Both the position numbers and the translations under genes were made by a program. Positions 28,591 through 38,080 of a stretch of 64,000 bases of DNA are shown piece by piece (position 1 is the first letter of the stretch; every line of letters begins with the position of its first letter). The notes under the pieces were generated by a model, which searched no databases, was not told the DNA's origin, and saw nothing but the letters and a program-made list of their open reading frames with translations. The DNA comes from Psychrobacter sp. P2G3 (GTDB lineage Bacteria; Pseudomonadota; Gammaproteobacteria; Pseudomonadales; Moraxellaceae). The DNA lies in contig NZ_CP012529.1 in assembly GCF_001593285.1 (NCBI RefSeq), positions 2,108,001 through 2,172,000 of the forward strand, in the 5' to 3' direction.

Positions 28591-29967
28591 CTAAAACAGC
28601 CTACTGATATCATTACCAATCGCTAACACCATGAAACCTGCCAGCAAGAGTAAACCAATATTTAATCCTACGGTTTGGACCCCTTCCGATAACGGCTTAC
28701 CGCGAATCAACTCGATAAGATAGTACACAATATGGCCACCATCTAATACAGGAATTGGTAATAGATTCAAAACTGCCAAGCTTAGGCTGATCAAAGCAGC
28801 AGTAGATAGCACCATCTCCCAGCTGATATCAAAGCTCTGTTTAGCGACTTTAGCGATAGTAATAGGTCCAGATAAATTATCAAGACCGATCATACCTGAT
28901 ATCATTTTTCCCATTGAGCTGACTGTCATTACTGCCAGCTGTTCAGTTTTTTCAAACGATTTTACCATTGCTTCACCAGGGCCGTAGACCACCGTGGTTT
29001 TATACGCATCAGGAATGACAATCTCAGATTGTTCAACCATAGCGCCAATCTGACCGTAGGCATTACCAAGATTGTCTTTCTTGCCTTGTGGCATAATTTG
29101 TAGCTGTACTGTCTTGCCATCACGTATGACGGTAAAGCTTAGTAGTACTTCTGGATTATCACGAATAATTCGTGTGGCGCTAATCCAATCTTTGATTTCT
29201 TTATCGTTAATCGCAGTGATGCGATCGCCTACTGCTAAGCCTTGACGAAGCGCTGCGCCATCAGCAGATAAGTCACCAATGATTGGCGCAATCTGTGGTT
29301 GCCAAGGTAACATTCCAAAACTGGTTAACGCATCTTTTCCTTTAGCATCGCCTTGCATAAACTGCGTCACAGGTGCTTGATAGGTCTTCGCAGCATCCGT
29401 AGATTGTTCATCTAATTGCAGAGTAATGCTGACGTTATCTGTCTCACCCATCCGTCCTGCCAAGCGGTAATTAATGCCTTCCCACGTCTGTACTTCATGA
29501 CCATCAACCGCGATAATTTTATCCCCGACTGGCAACTGTGCCATTGCCGCTGGAGTATCTGGTAAAACTTGTCCAATCTTAGTGGCCAATTGCTCAGATG
29601 GGGTCATAAACAATACCCAAAATAGCGCAATCGCGATAATAAAGTTCATGATTGGACCAGCAGCAACGATAGCAATCTTTTTTAGCGGATGCTGGCGATT
29701 AAAGGCCAAATGCAGCTCATCTTTTGCTACCTCACCTTCCCGCTCATCAAGCATTTTGACATAACCACCCAATGGCAACATAGATATGCGGTAGTCAATA
29801 CCGCTTTTTTTGCTCGTCCAGCCAGTCAGCTTTGGGCCAAAACCAATAGAATACGTCAGCACTTTGACGCCGCATAGTCGTGCCACTATATAATGACCCC
29901 ATTCATGCAGTGCAATCAGAGGCCCTAAGACAAAAATCGCCGCTAGTAGCGTTAGTAAAAACGTCAT
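28591..29967 (-). CDS. rseP: RIP zinc metalloprotease RseP (site-2 protease)
   Basis: Inner-membrane protease that cuts anti-sigma factor RseA and remnant signal peptides during the sigma-E envelope stress response. The zinc motif H21-E22-W-G-H25 lies in the first helix and the second active-site motif NLLPIPVLDGGH near the C-terminus. Two PDZ domains lie between them (around residues 120-200 and 220-290; GAALRQGLAVGDRITAIND). At 458 aa it matches the family. It sits between dxr and bamA, so envelope stress control is encoded beside the BAM machine. Confidence 0.96.
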   Translation of the reverse strand: MTFLLTLLAAIFVLGPLIALHEWGHYIVARLCGVKVLTYSIGFGPKLTGWTSKKSGIDYRISMLPLGGYVKMLDEREGEVAKDELHLAFNRQHPLKKIAIVAAGPIMNFIIAIALFWVLFMTPSEQLATKIGQVLPDTPAAMAQLPVGDKIIAVDGHEVQTWEGINYRLAGRMGETDNVSITLQLDEQSTDAAKTYQAPVTQFMQGDAKGKDALTSFGMLPWQPQIAPIIGDLSADGAALRQGLAVGDRITAINDKEIKDWISATRIIRDNPEVLLSFTVIRDGKTVQLQIMPQGKKDNLGNAYGQIGAMVEQSEIVIPDAYKTTVVYGPGEAMVKSFEKTEQLAVMTVSSMGKMISGMIGLDNLSGPITIAKVAKQSFDISWEMVLSTAALISLSLAVLNLLPIPVLDGGHIVYYLIELIRGKPLSEGVQTVGLNIGLLLLAGFMVLAIGNDISRLF

Positions 29968-30000
29968 GATCTTTTCTCGTTTAGGTTGCTCTGAATCTGG

Positions 30001-31203
30001 TTATAACATTTTAGCGACAAGCGCTTCGGTATGTTGCCGTGCTATTTTATCAATCGCCAAAATATCTTCAATATCAGCATTTTCATCTAATAGTGGCACT
30101 TGTATCTCGGTTAACGCTCGTTCATTAATCTCAGCAATATCAGTTAATCGCAACTGTCCCGCTAAAAATGCGGCGACTACAATTTCATTAGCAGCGTTCA
30201 GTACTATAGTAGCTTGCGTACCTGCCTGCATGGCTTGACGTGCAAGACGAAGACAAGCAAATTTCTGTAAGTCAGGTTCGATAAACTCCAACCCACTTAA
30301 CGCATATAAATCTAATGGCTGTGAGCCACTATCAATACGCTTAGGATAACTCAAGGCATGCGCGATTGGCGTTTTCATATCTGGACTGCCAAGCTGCGCT
30401 AAAAAGCTACCATCGCTATATTCTACCATTGAGTGAATGATACTTTGTGGATGAATAACCACATTTATCTTATTCTCTGGTAGATCGAATAAATGACAGG
30501 CCTCTATTAGCTCTAACCCCTTATTCATCATCGTTGCAGAATCGACCGATATCTTTTGACCCATCGACCAGTTTGGGTGTTTGACTGCTTCGGCTACACT
30601 TGCCCGCTGCATTTGCTCAAAAGACTGTTGTAAAAATGGTCCACCTGAAGCGGTTAGCCATAGTTTTCGTACGCCATGGCTTGGCTCATGAATCTGAGTA
30701 TTATTTTGCTGAATAGACGTCGGCAAGCATTGAAAAATTGCATTGTGTTCAGAATCAATAGGTAACAAGGTTGCATTATGGCTCTTGACTGCTGCAATCA
30801 TCACTTGCCCTGCCATGACGAGCGCCTCTTTGTTGGCAAGCAAAATACGCTTACCAGCGCGCGCAGCAGCTAATGTCGATGGCAGTCCTGCCGCCCCAAC
30901 TATAGCTGCGACTACGGTATCAACCTGCGTATCGGTTACGATGTCTATTAAACCATTATCACCGCCTACCACATCAATCGTTAAGCCTGCCGCGCCAAGT
31001 CGCTTAGCAAAACTATCGACATCAGCCGTCGACACACATACACGTGTCGGCTCAAACTGCTGGCATAGTGCAAATAGTTTATCTAAACGCTGATGACCTG
31101 ATAAAGCATAGACGTCATAGTCTTGTGGATGCGACGCTAGAATTGCTAACGTGCTATCACCAATAGAGCCCGTTGCGCCAAGTACAGCGATGCGTTGCGT
31201 CAT
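30001..31203 (-). CDS. dxr: 1-deoxy-D-xylulose 5-phosphate reductoisomerase
   Basis: Second enzyme of the methylerythritol phosphate pathway; it makes MEP for isoprenoids, including the undecaprenyl carrier made by the nearby uppS. The NADPH-binding GATGSIGDSTLAIL, the substrate and metal region LLPIDSEHNAIFQCL, and KISVDSATMMNKGLELIEA are intact. The ATG at 31203 gives 400 aa. A TTG three codons upstream is the alternative. It is part of the uppS-cdsA-dxr-rseP-bamA run. Confidence 0.96.
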   Translation of the reverse strand: MTQRIAVLGATGSIGDSTLAILASHPQDYDVYALSGHQRLDKLFALCQQFEPTRVCVSTADVDSFAKRLGAAGLTIDVVGGDNGLIDIVTDTQVDTVVAAIVGAAGLPSTLAAARAGKRILLANKEALVMAGQVMIAAVKSHNATLLPIDSEHNAIFQCLPTSIQQNNTQIHEPSHGVRKLWLTASGGPFLQQSFEQMQRASVAEAVKHPNWSMGQKISVDSATMMNKGLELIEACHLFDLPENKINVVIHPQSIIHSMVEYSDGSFLAQLGSPDMKTPIAHALSYPKRIDSGSQPLDLYALSGLEFIEPDLQKFACLRLARQAMQAGTQATIVLNAANEIVVAAFLAGQLRLTDIAEINERALTEIQVPLLDENADIEDILAIDKIARQHTEALVAKML

Positions 31204-31352
31204 AACTATCAATGCCCATGAATATTGTTAAAAAGTTGTTATTCAAAATTGAATGTCAAAAATATTTGGTCAGCAACAATTCATTGCTGACTTTTCAAAG
31301 TATAAATTAGAGATAAACGGACAGACTGAGACACTTGGAAGCTCTTGAAAGT

Positions 31353-32162
31353 TTAGACAACTATTAACCCTAAGTGTTGCAGACCCCAAAAACCGAGCGC
31401 AAATATCGGAGTAGCGGATAATAGTGAATCAATACGATCAAGAATACCCCCATGACCCGGTAGAATGGTCCCTGAGTCTTTTACTTTGGCACGGCGTTTA
31501 AGCATTGACTCAAATAGATCACCCAATACTGATGCCAAAATCGTCACTGCAGAGAGCGCGACAAAGGCGACCAAAGCCACACCTGTCAGTTGTAGTTTAA
31601 AGACACTAATAACGATAACCACTAACAAGCCTGTAACCAACCCACCAGCTAGCCCTTCCATACTCTTATTTGGAGAAACATTGGGTGCCATTTTGCGCCG
31701 ACCTAGCTTACGCCCGACGAAGTAAGCACCGCTGTCTGCACACCATACCAATAAGAATACATACATCAGCCACCATGCTGACAGCTGCCATAAGTAAAAC
31801 ATCGCAGTGATCGATGCGGTTAATATCACCACCCCCATCAAACTCAGCTTTTTGCCATACCAGTTAGTATGCGTAGGGAACTTACCGACCCAAGATAACG
31901 CCATTAGCCAAATGATTAAAGACGCCACCCACCAAAGCACCCATGTGACTTCAAGCATCAAGGATATCAGAGTTATGGCTAGCACCATCATTACAAAAAC
32001 GACAGGCTGACGCCATGCAGGCATGAGCTTCGTCCATTCGTGCGCAGCAATAGTTACTCCAATCGCCAGTAACGGTGCAAAGAAGATGGGCGTTTGACTT
32101 GCAAACAGTGCAATCCCAACAATAATAATTAAAATAATTGCTGTTTTAATCCGTTGCCACAT
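31353..32162 (-). CDS. cdsA: Phosphatidate cytidylyltransferase (CDP-diacylglycerol synthase)
   Basis: Converts phosphatidate and CTP to CDP-diacylglycerol, the precursor of all phospholipids, in the inner membrane. Seven to eight helices precede the family signature KVKDSGTILPGHGGILDRID near the C-terminus, with the upstream DSGAYFVGRKLGRRKMAPN and SPNKSMEG motifs. At 269 aa it is normal. It follows uppS by about 70 bases on the minus strand. Confidence 0.95.
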   Translation of the reverse strand: MWQRIKTAIILIIIVGIALFASQTPIFFAPLLAIGVTIAAHEWTKLMPAWRQPVVFVMMVLAITLISLMLEVTWVLWWVASLIIWLMALSWVGKFPTHTNWYGKKLSLMGVVILTASITAMFYLWQLSAWWLMYVFLLVWCADSGAYFVGRKLGRRKMAPNVSPNKSMEGLAGGLVTGLLVVIVISVFKLQLTGVALVAFVALSAVTILASVLGDLFESMLKRRAKVKDSGTILPGHGGILDRIDSLLSATPIFALGFWGLQHLGLIVV

Positions 32163-32235
32163 ACCAGTCAGGCCTTATAGTGATAAGAAACATTTGCTCA
32201 GTACTATAGTATAACAGTTAATACAAATGCGTTAA

Positions 32236-32991
32236 CTAGCGCAATGCCTGCGTCTCAACTTGTTCGCTAGTTTTACCAAAGCGGCGTTGACGCTGCGCAA
32301 ACTCTTTAATCATGTCTGCAAGTTCATCTGCAACAAAATTTGGCCACAATGTTTGGGTGAAGAATAACTCTGCATAGGCTGATTGCCACAATAAGAAATT
32401 AGAAATCCTATATTCACCGCCTGTTCTTATTAACATATCTACAGCAGGCTCATCGGCTAGCTGTACGTATTTACCTAGCAAATCATTATCAATGTCTTCA
32501 GCACGTAAATTACCCGCTTCAACTTGTTGAGCCAACTGTTTTGCGGCATTGGCGATATCCCACTGACCACCATAACTGATAGCAATCACTAGTGTCATCG
32601 CTTCAAAATGTGCCGTTTTAGCTTCTGCATCCAGCATCAACGCTTGTAAGTCATTGTCGAGCTGACTGCGGTCACCGATAAAACGTAGCCGAATACGGTA
32701 CTTATTCATTCGCGGCATTTGCTCGTGAATCGTTGAGGTCAGCAGACGCATAAGTAACGCCACTTCGCTTGGCGGTCGTTGCCAGTTTTCACTTGAAAAT
32801 GCAAATACTGTGAGCACCTCAATGCCAGTATCTAGACAATACTCAACAATAGGATCTAGTGCATCTTTGCCGGCAATATGTCCTTCACCGCGACCTAAAG
32901 CATTTGCTTTGCCATAACGGTTATTGCCATCCATGATGATAGCGATATGACGAGGGATAATGATAGAACCCAAAGGGGCTGAAGTAGACAT
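32236..32991 (-). CDS. uppS: Isoprenyl transferase (undecaprenyl diphosphate synthase)
   Basis: cis-Prenyltransferase that makes the C55 carrier for peptidoglycan and O-antigen units. The signature IIMDGNNRYGKANALGR holds the catalytic Asp; Tyr replaces the usual Trp after NNR. FSSENWQRP, then MLIRTGGEYRISNFLLWQSA and the C-terminal LWPNF segment, complete the active site. At 251 aa the length is normal. It is the first gene of the minus-strand run that continues to cdsA, and is separated from frr by a terminator. Confidence 0.95.
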   Translation of the reverse strand: MSTSAPLGSIIIPRHIAIIMDGNNRYGKANALGRGEGHIAGKDALDPIVEYCLDTGIEVLTVFAFSSENWQRPPSEVALLMRLLTSTIHEQMPRMNKYRIRLRFIGDRSQLDNDLQALMLDAEAKTAHFEAMTLVIAISYGGQWDIANAAKQLAQQVEAGNLRAEDIDNDLLGKYVQLADEPAVDMLIRTGGEYRISNFLLWQSAYAELFFTQTLWPNFVADELADMIKEFAQRQRRFGKTSEQVETQALR

Positions 32992-33205
32992 GGACTATAC
33001 TGCTTATTATAAAGGTAAATTTGTCAGCGATACTGCTTTAAGAAACTGGCTTAAAAACGCTGCATTTATCATAACCTGCGCTATCAGATTTAAAAAGTCT
33101 AGCGCCTAAATTCCACAGATTTATCATAAGCGGAAATCATCAGTTTATAATATTAAGGTCTCTGTTATGGAGTACTGCACTTAATACTTATAAATCAACA
33201 TATAT

Positions 33206-33251
33206 AAAAATAGACAGCCAATAGTAATAAAAGGCTACTGACTGTCTATTT
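33206..33251 (-). terminator. Rho-independent terminator after frr
   Basis: Arms AAATAGACAG (33208-33217) and CTGTCTATTT (33242-33251) pair. Read on the minus strand the stem ends in TTTTTATATA. It splits pyrH-frr from uppS and the following genes. Confidence 0.75.
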
Positions 33252-33275
33252 AAACTACCACCAAGAAGAATACAG

Positions 33276-33830
33276 TTATACTGCCATCAACTCAGTCTCT
33301 TTAGTATCAAGTTTTTTATCGATAGTCTCGATGAACTTATCAGTGATCTTTTGAATATCATCACTAGCACGGCGCTCTTCATCTTCTGATATTTCTTTTT
33401 CTTTTGCCAAATCTTTGATGTCGTTCATCATATCGCGGCGGATATTACGGATAGAAACACGGCTGTTTTCAGCTTCACCACGCGCAAGTTTTTGCATATC
33501 GCGGCGAGTCTCTTCTGTCAAAGCTGGCATTGGTACGCGAATCACATCGGCAGTCATTGGATTAAGACCCAAATCTGCTTCACGAATGGCTTTATCTATC
33601 GCTTGTACCATAGTGCGCTCAAATGGCTGCACTAGTAGCGTACGCGAATCTTCAACATTGACACTCGCTACTTGGTTAAGCGGTGTATCTGCACCATAAT
33701 AGCTAACCATAACGCCTGACAGCATGCCTGGGTGTGCACGACCAGTACGAACCTTACTAAAAGTGCCCTCAAGCGCCTCTAAAGTCTTGGCCATACGAGC
33801 TTCGCCGTCTTTCTTAATCTCATTAATCAT
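33276..33830 (-). CDS. frr: Ribosome recycling factor
   Basis: Splits post-termination ribosomes together with EF-G. The two-domain protein starts [20 protein letters not shown] and carries [35 protein letters not shown] and the [15 protein letters not shown] motif. At 184 aa it is exactly the usual size. AGGA lies six bases before the ATG. It follows pyrH by 130 bases on the same strand, the order found in most bacteria. Confidence 0.97.
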   Translation of the reverse strand: MINEIKKDGEARMAKTLEALEGTFSKVRTGRAHPGMLSGVMVSYYGADTPLNQVASVNVEDSRTLLVQPFERTMVQAIDKAIREADLGLNPMTADVIRVPMPALTEETRRDMQKLARGEAENSRVSIRNIRRDMMNDIKDLAKEKEISEDEERRASDDIQKITDKFIETIDKKLDTKETELMAV

Positions 33831-33960
33831 TATGTGTCCTTATTTATCGATACCGATAATACTCAATGTTGTTAGGTTATTAGGTGTTCATTAGCTATTA
33901 TTTTACGGTAATTTATAACAGTTAGTTATTATCTATCTGTTTATAAACTATTATTCTTAA

Positions 33961-34686
33961 TTAATGATAAACGCGCGTACCTTCATTTTCGCCCATAATG
34001 ACATTTAATAAAGCATTAGGCTTGGTCATATCGAAGACTTGTAGCGGTACGTTGTGCTCACGGCATAATGCAATAGCGGTCAAATCCATCACGCCAAGCT
34101 TTTGTTCTAATACTTCATCAAAGGTCAAACCGTCGTATTTGACAGCATCGCTATGTAAGCTTGGATCTTTATCATAGACGCCATCAACTTTGGTCGCTTT
34201 TAGAATAAGACCCGCTTCAATCTCAATGCCGCGCAAACAAGCGGCGGTATCGGTAGTAAAGAAAGGGTTACCAGTACCAGCGACAAAGATACAAACGTCA
34301 CCATTTTTGAGATAACGAATCGCATTACGGCTGCTATAACTTTCGGTTACTTCACCGATCGGCAACGCTGACATCAAACGCGTTTTGATGTTGCGGCGTT
34401 CAAGGGCATCACGCATCGCAAGACCATTCATAACTGTAGCTAGCATACCCATTTGATCGCCAGTGACACGGCCAACTAGGCCTTCTTTTTGTAGCTGCGC
34501 GCCGCGATATAAGTTACCGCCGCCGACGACGATGCCGACTTGTACCCCAAGACCACGCAGGTGCGCGATAGACAAACTCATCTTGTCGAGCACTTCGGTA
34601 TCAATACCCATATCTTTGCCGCCTGCTAAGGCTTCACCAGATAATTTGAGCAATATGCGAGAGTAACGGGGATTTTTGTCAGACAT
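33961..34686 (-). CDS. pyrH: UMP kinase
   Basis: Phosphorylates UMP to UDP; an amino-acid-kinase-fold hexamer, regulated by GTP and UTP in other bacteria. [27 protein letters not shown], then [19 protein letters not shown] and the [12 protein letters not shown] motif are all intact. At 241 aa it is standard. rpsB and tsf, which usually precede pyrH, are not here; rimO lies upstream instead and ends in its own terminator. Confidence 0.97.
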   Translation of the reverse strand: MSDKNPRYSRILLKLSGEALAGGKDMGIDTEVLDKMSLSIAHLRGLGVQVGIVVGGGNLYRGAQLQKEGLVGRVTGDQMGMLATVMNGLAMRDALERRNIKTRLMSALPIGEVTESYSSRNAIRYLKNGDVCIFVAGTGNPFFTTDTAACLRGIEIEAGLILKATKVDGVYDKDPSLHSDAVKYDGLTFDEVLEQKLGVMDLTAIALCREHNVPLQVFDMTKPNALLNVIMGENEGTRVYH

Positions 34687-34796
34687 GAGGGCACCTTTTT
34701 TATCGTTAATTTATGGTTAAAACCAATAAGGTTGGAACACAGGTTAAGACATGCAGTCCAAAATAGGCAAGTAGGCTAAATTGCGCTAATTGTAGC

Positions 34797-34823
34797 AAAA
34801 ACTGCCCACGATTGGGCAATTTT
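34797..34823 (-). terminator. Rho-independent terminator of rimO
   Basis: TGCCCA (34803-34808) and TGGGCA (34813-34818) form a compact stem with a 4-base loop. On the minus strand it is followed by a T-run. Confidence 0.72.
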
Positions 34824-34908
34824 CAACTTTAATGAACAATGGGTTTTCATTTAGCTATTTATTGGGCAGCAACGCTCAAAAATCATGCAGCGCTTTTATA
34901 ATATGCAA

Positions 34909-36504
34909 TTAGCCTTGATAACTGGCAAATAAGTCATATTCGCTAGCATCATCAATGGTGACAGTTAAGAACGCTCCGACTTTCACTTTGGCGGTGATAT
35001 CGTCAACGTACACATGACCATCAATCTCTGGTGCATCGGCATAGCTACGGCAAATAGCAACATTTTCATCATAATCAATTTCATCAACCAAGACGGTTAA
35101 GGTTTTGCCGATTTTCTCTTGCAGCTTTTGCGCTGATATGTCTTGTTGTAGCGTCATTAAACGCTCATAACGAGATTGCTTGACGTCTTCAGGTACGTGA
35201 TCGGGCAGATCATTAGCAACCGCACCTTCTACTTCTGAATACGTAAAAGCGCCAACGCGATCAAGGCGCGCTTCGACCAGCCAATCAAGCAAGCATTGGA
35301 AGTCTTCTTCCGTCTCACCAGGGAAACCGACGACAAAAGTTGAACGAATGACGATATCAGGGCAAATTTTACGCCAAGCATGAATACGTGCCAAGGTGTT
35401 TTCACTATGCGCCGGACGCTTCATCGCTTTTAGGATGCGGTGGCTGGCATGTTGAAAGGGAATGTCGAGATATGGCAATAGTTTTTTCTCGCCCATCAAT
35501 TCAACAACTTTATCCACGTGCGGATACGGATAGACATAATGCAAACGTACCCAAATACCTAAGTCATTTAGCGCTTGGCATAAGTCATAAAATTTCGACT
35601 TAAGCGGCATACCATTCCAAAAGCTGGTCTTATATTTAAGATCTAGCCCATAAGCGGAAGTATCTTGTGAAATAATGAGCAACTCTTTCACGCCAGCATT
35701 CTTAAGCGCCATCGCTTCATTCATCACATTATCAATCGGACGCGAAACCAAGTCACCGCGCAAACTTGGAATAATGCAGAAAGTACAACGATGGTTGCAA
35801 CCTTCTGATATTTTTAGATAAGCATAATGGCTTGGGGTCAATTTAATACCCGCTTCATTGATCAAATCTATTTTCGGATCGTAGTTTGCATCTAGGCTAC
35901 GATTTGGCTTGGGTACATGCTGTGCAACTGCTGTAATCACTTCATCATAAGCATGCGCACCGGTCACTGCTAAGACGGCTGGGTGCATTTTACGGATTTT
36001 ATCCGCCTCTTTACCCAAGCAGCCTGTGACGATAACTTTACCGTTTTTGCTGATCGCCTCACCGATTGCATCAAGCGACTCTTGTACCGCTGATTCAATA
36101 AAGCCGCAAGTATTCACCACAACTAGGTCTGCACCTTCGTAGTCGCTCGCCACTTGATAACCATCACGGCTCAGCTCAGTGATAATGCGCTCACTATCCA
36201 CCAATGCTTTTGGGCAACCTAGTGACACAAAACCAATCTTCGGTGCTGCGTTAACTGGTGCATTAGCAGTTGCTGCTGTCGCTTTATTTGACGTAGCTGA
36301 AACCACATTGCTGCTTTGCTCAATGCTACGGTTTTGATTGTGGTTGGCTTTATGATGGTAAGGTTGGCTAGTATCTGCCTGACTCTGCTCTTGCGCTATA
36401 TTTAGCTTAGCAGGATTAAAAATGGTGGCAGTGTCTTTTGGTGTAGAAGCTGGCTGTGAGGTGGTAATGGTCGTATTAATCGACTCGGTAGAAATATTGG
36501 GCAT
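34909..36504 (-). CDS. rimO: Ribosomal protein uS12 methylthiotransferase RimO
   Basis: A radical-SAM enzyme that adds a methylthio group to the conserved Asp of ribosomal protein S12. Three domains are seen: an N-terminal cluster-binding domain starting [16 protein letters not shown], the radical-SAM core with CNHRCTFC (CxxxCxxC), and a C-terminal TRAM domain. I chose the ATG at 36504, with AAGG seven bases upstream; the ATG at 36540 has no ribosome binding site. Even so, about 85 Asn/Thr/Gln-rich residues precede the first domain, so the protein (531 aa) is well above the ~440-aa norm. The extension is low-complexity and probably disordered. Confidence 0.94.
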   Translation of the reverse strand: MPNISTESINTTITTSQPASTPKDTATIFNPAKLNIAQEQSQADTSQPYHHKANHNQNRSIEQSSNVVSATSNKATAATANAPVNAAPKIGFVSLGCPKALVDSERIITELSRDGYQVASDYEGADLVVVNTCGFIESAVQESLDAIGEAISKNGKVIVTGCLGKEADKIRKMHPAVLAVTGAHAYDEVITAVAQHVPKPNRSLDANYDPKIDLINEAGIKLTPSHYAYLKISEGCNHRCTFCIIPSLRGDLVSRPIDNVMNEAMALKNAGVKELLIISQDTSAYGLDLKYKTSFWNGMPLKSKFYDLCQALNDLGIWVRLHYVYPYPHVDKVVELMGEKKLLPYLDIPFQHASHRILKAMKRPAHSENTLARIHAWRKICPDIVIRSTFVVGFPGETEEDFQCLLDWLVEARLDRVGAFTYSEVEGAVANDLPDHVPEDVKQSRYERLMTLQQDISAQKLQEKIGKTLTVLVDEIDYDENVAICRSYADAPEIDGHVYVDDITAKVKVGAFLTVTIDDASEYDLFASYQG

Positions 36505-36639
36505 GGCTGACCTTGCTAGAGATAAATTGGCTGTGCGCATTGTACGTTTTTTTTACAAAAATCGCCAGTTTTGCCGCTCTATAGTGTTGATTTATGGTTA
36601 AATATTATATTGAGTATTCCTTCATCCTAGGCAATAGCC

Positions 36640-37998
36640 ATGACAACCAATCTGATACCCGCAAAACCAACACCTGACTTAGTATTTATATCACAGCATT
36701 TGTTCACAGCTATCTTATGGGTCGATGATGAACTATCAATTACTTGGTTAAACGCCCAAGCTGAGCAATTACTGGCTATTAGCAGTGGACGCTTGCTCAA
36801 TCAATCAATATTGACGCTGCTTGCACCCGAAGAGTTGACGTCAACAGATAATAGAAACCATAGTGATAATAACAATGTTGATGTTGATAAGAGTATTGGT
36901 AAAGGTATCAATGAACCAACTTGCTCTTTGACAGAACGATTTCATCAAGCAAAACGCTATCAACAACCTTTCATCGATCATGATCACTTTATCAGCACAC
37001 CGCTGAATGGCAATTTATCACTCTCAGTGGATTATAGTGTAACCCCAGTCATTTATGAGCAGCAGCCTTTTTTTATCATTGAGATGTGGGGCAAGGATCG
37101 ACAAAGTCGCATCTCAGAAGAACAACGTCAGCAGCAACAATATAACGTTGCCCGTCATATGCTGCGCTCGGTCGCCCATGAAATCAAAAATCCGCTTGCT
37201 GGTATACGCGGTGCGGCGCAATTATTACAGCGGCAGTTCATCAAATTCAGTGACACTTTTATTTTTGATAATCAAAGCCCTTCTCTTATCACTGAACCAA
37301 ATATTAATAAAAATCTGCAAAAAACCACTGAAAAGCTGCGTAGCTATACCGATATTATTATCTCAGAGACCGATCGTTTAACCCAGCTCATCGGGCAACT
37401 TCTTGGCTCTAATCAATTGCCAAACTGGCAAGCTGTCAATATTCATGAGCCGCTGGAGCATGTCCTTACCTTGGTTATGAGTCATTATCCACAAGTAACC
37501 TTAAAACGTGATTATGACTTATCTTTACCTGAATTAGATGCCGATAAAGACCAGTTGATCCAAGTATTTCTAAATTTGGTGAACAATGCTTGCGAGGCGA
37601 TGACAGAGCAATATTCAGCGAATAACTTTGAGTCTGATAATGCAAAATCGAGCGACCTTCAAGCTGATGACGATAATTATAAACCACAATTGCATATCCA
37701 AACGCGCGTTGCTTTTCAGCATACTATTGGCAGTCAGCAACACAAACAAGTGCTGCAAGTCACTATTACCGATAACGGCTCAGGAATTGATCCAGCGCTA
37801 ATCGGGCAAATATTTTTCCCGATGGTAACCAGCCGTGCAGCTGGTACAGGCTTAGGGCTGTCTATCGTTCAAGATATTATCAGCCGACATCATGGTATGA
37901 TTGACGTTAGCTCCACTCAATTTAAGAATCATAGTCAATCCAAAAAAACATGCTTTACGCTGTATTTACCATTTAATCAGCCAACACTTAACGCGTAA
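36640..37998 (+). CDS. glnL: Nitrogen-regulation sensor histidine kinase NtrB
   Basis: A cytoplasmic sensor kinase that controls NtrC under PII input. An N-terminal PAS domain (residues ~15-150) is interrupted by an Asn/Asp-rich loop near residues 70-90. It is followed by the H-box with phospho-acceptor H180 (SVAHEIKNPLAGIRGAAQLL) and an HATPase domain with N-box VFLNLVNNACEAM, TDNGSGID and TGLGLSIVQDI. No transmembrane helix is present, as expected for NtrB. At 452 aa it is longer than in E. coli (~350) because of several Asn/Ser/Gln-rich inserts. glnG follows 80 bases later. glnA is not adjacent. Confidence 0.92.
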   Translation: MTTNLIPAKPTPDLVFISQHLFTAILWVDDELSITWLNAQAEQLLAISSGRLLNQSILTLLAPEELTSTDNRNHSDNNNVDVDKSIGKGINEPTCSLTERFHQAKRYQQPFIDHDHFISTPLNGNLSLSVDYSVTPVIYEQQPFFIIEMWGKDRQSRISEEQRQQQQYNVARHMLRSVAHEIKNPLAGIRGAAQLLQRQFIKFSDTFIFDNQSPSLITEPNINKNLQKTTEKLRSYTDIIISETDRLTQLIGQLLGSNQLPNWQAVNIHEPLEHVLTLVMSHYPQVTLKRDYDLSLPELDADKDQLIQVFLNLVNNACEAMTEQYSANNFESDNAKSSDLQADDDNYKPQLHIQTRVAFQHTIGSQQHKQVLQVTITDNGSGIDPALIGQIFFPMVTSRAAGTGLGLSIVQDIISRHHGMIDVSSTQFKNHSQSKKTCFTLYLPFNQPTLNA

Positions 37999-38080
37999 AT
38001 ATAACGGCTAAATAAAAAGCTAATGCCAATCCTGAATTACTAATAATAACCCTGAAATAATTGCTCATTAGGCCTGATAC

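Noticed and set aside
30743..31093. 116-codon plus-strand ORF inside dxr
   Set aside because: It is a frame shadow of a conserved enzyme gene, with Ala/Thr-rich composition expected from the opposite strand.
37055..37381. 108-codon ORF in another frame of glnL
   Set aside because: It overlaps the conserved H-box region of the histidine kinase and has no supporting start signal.
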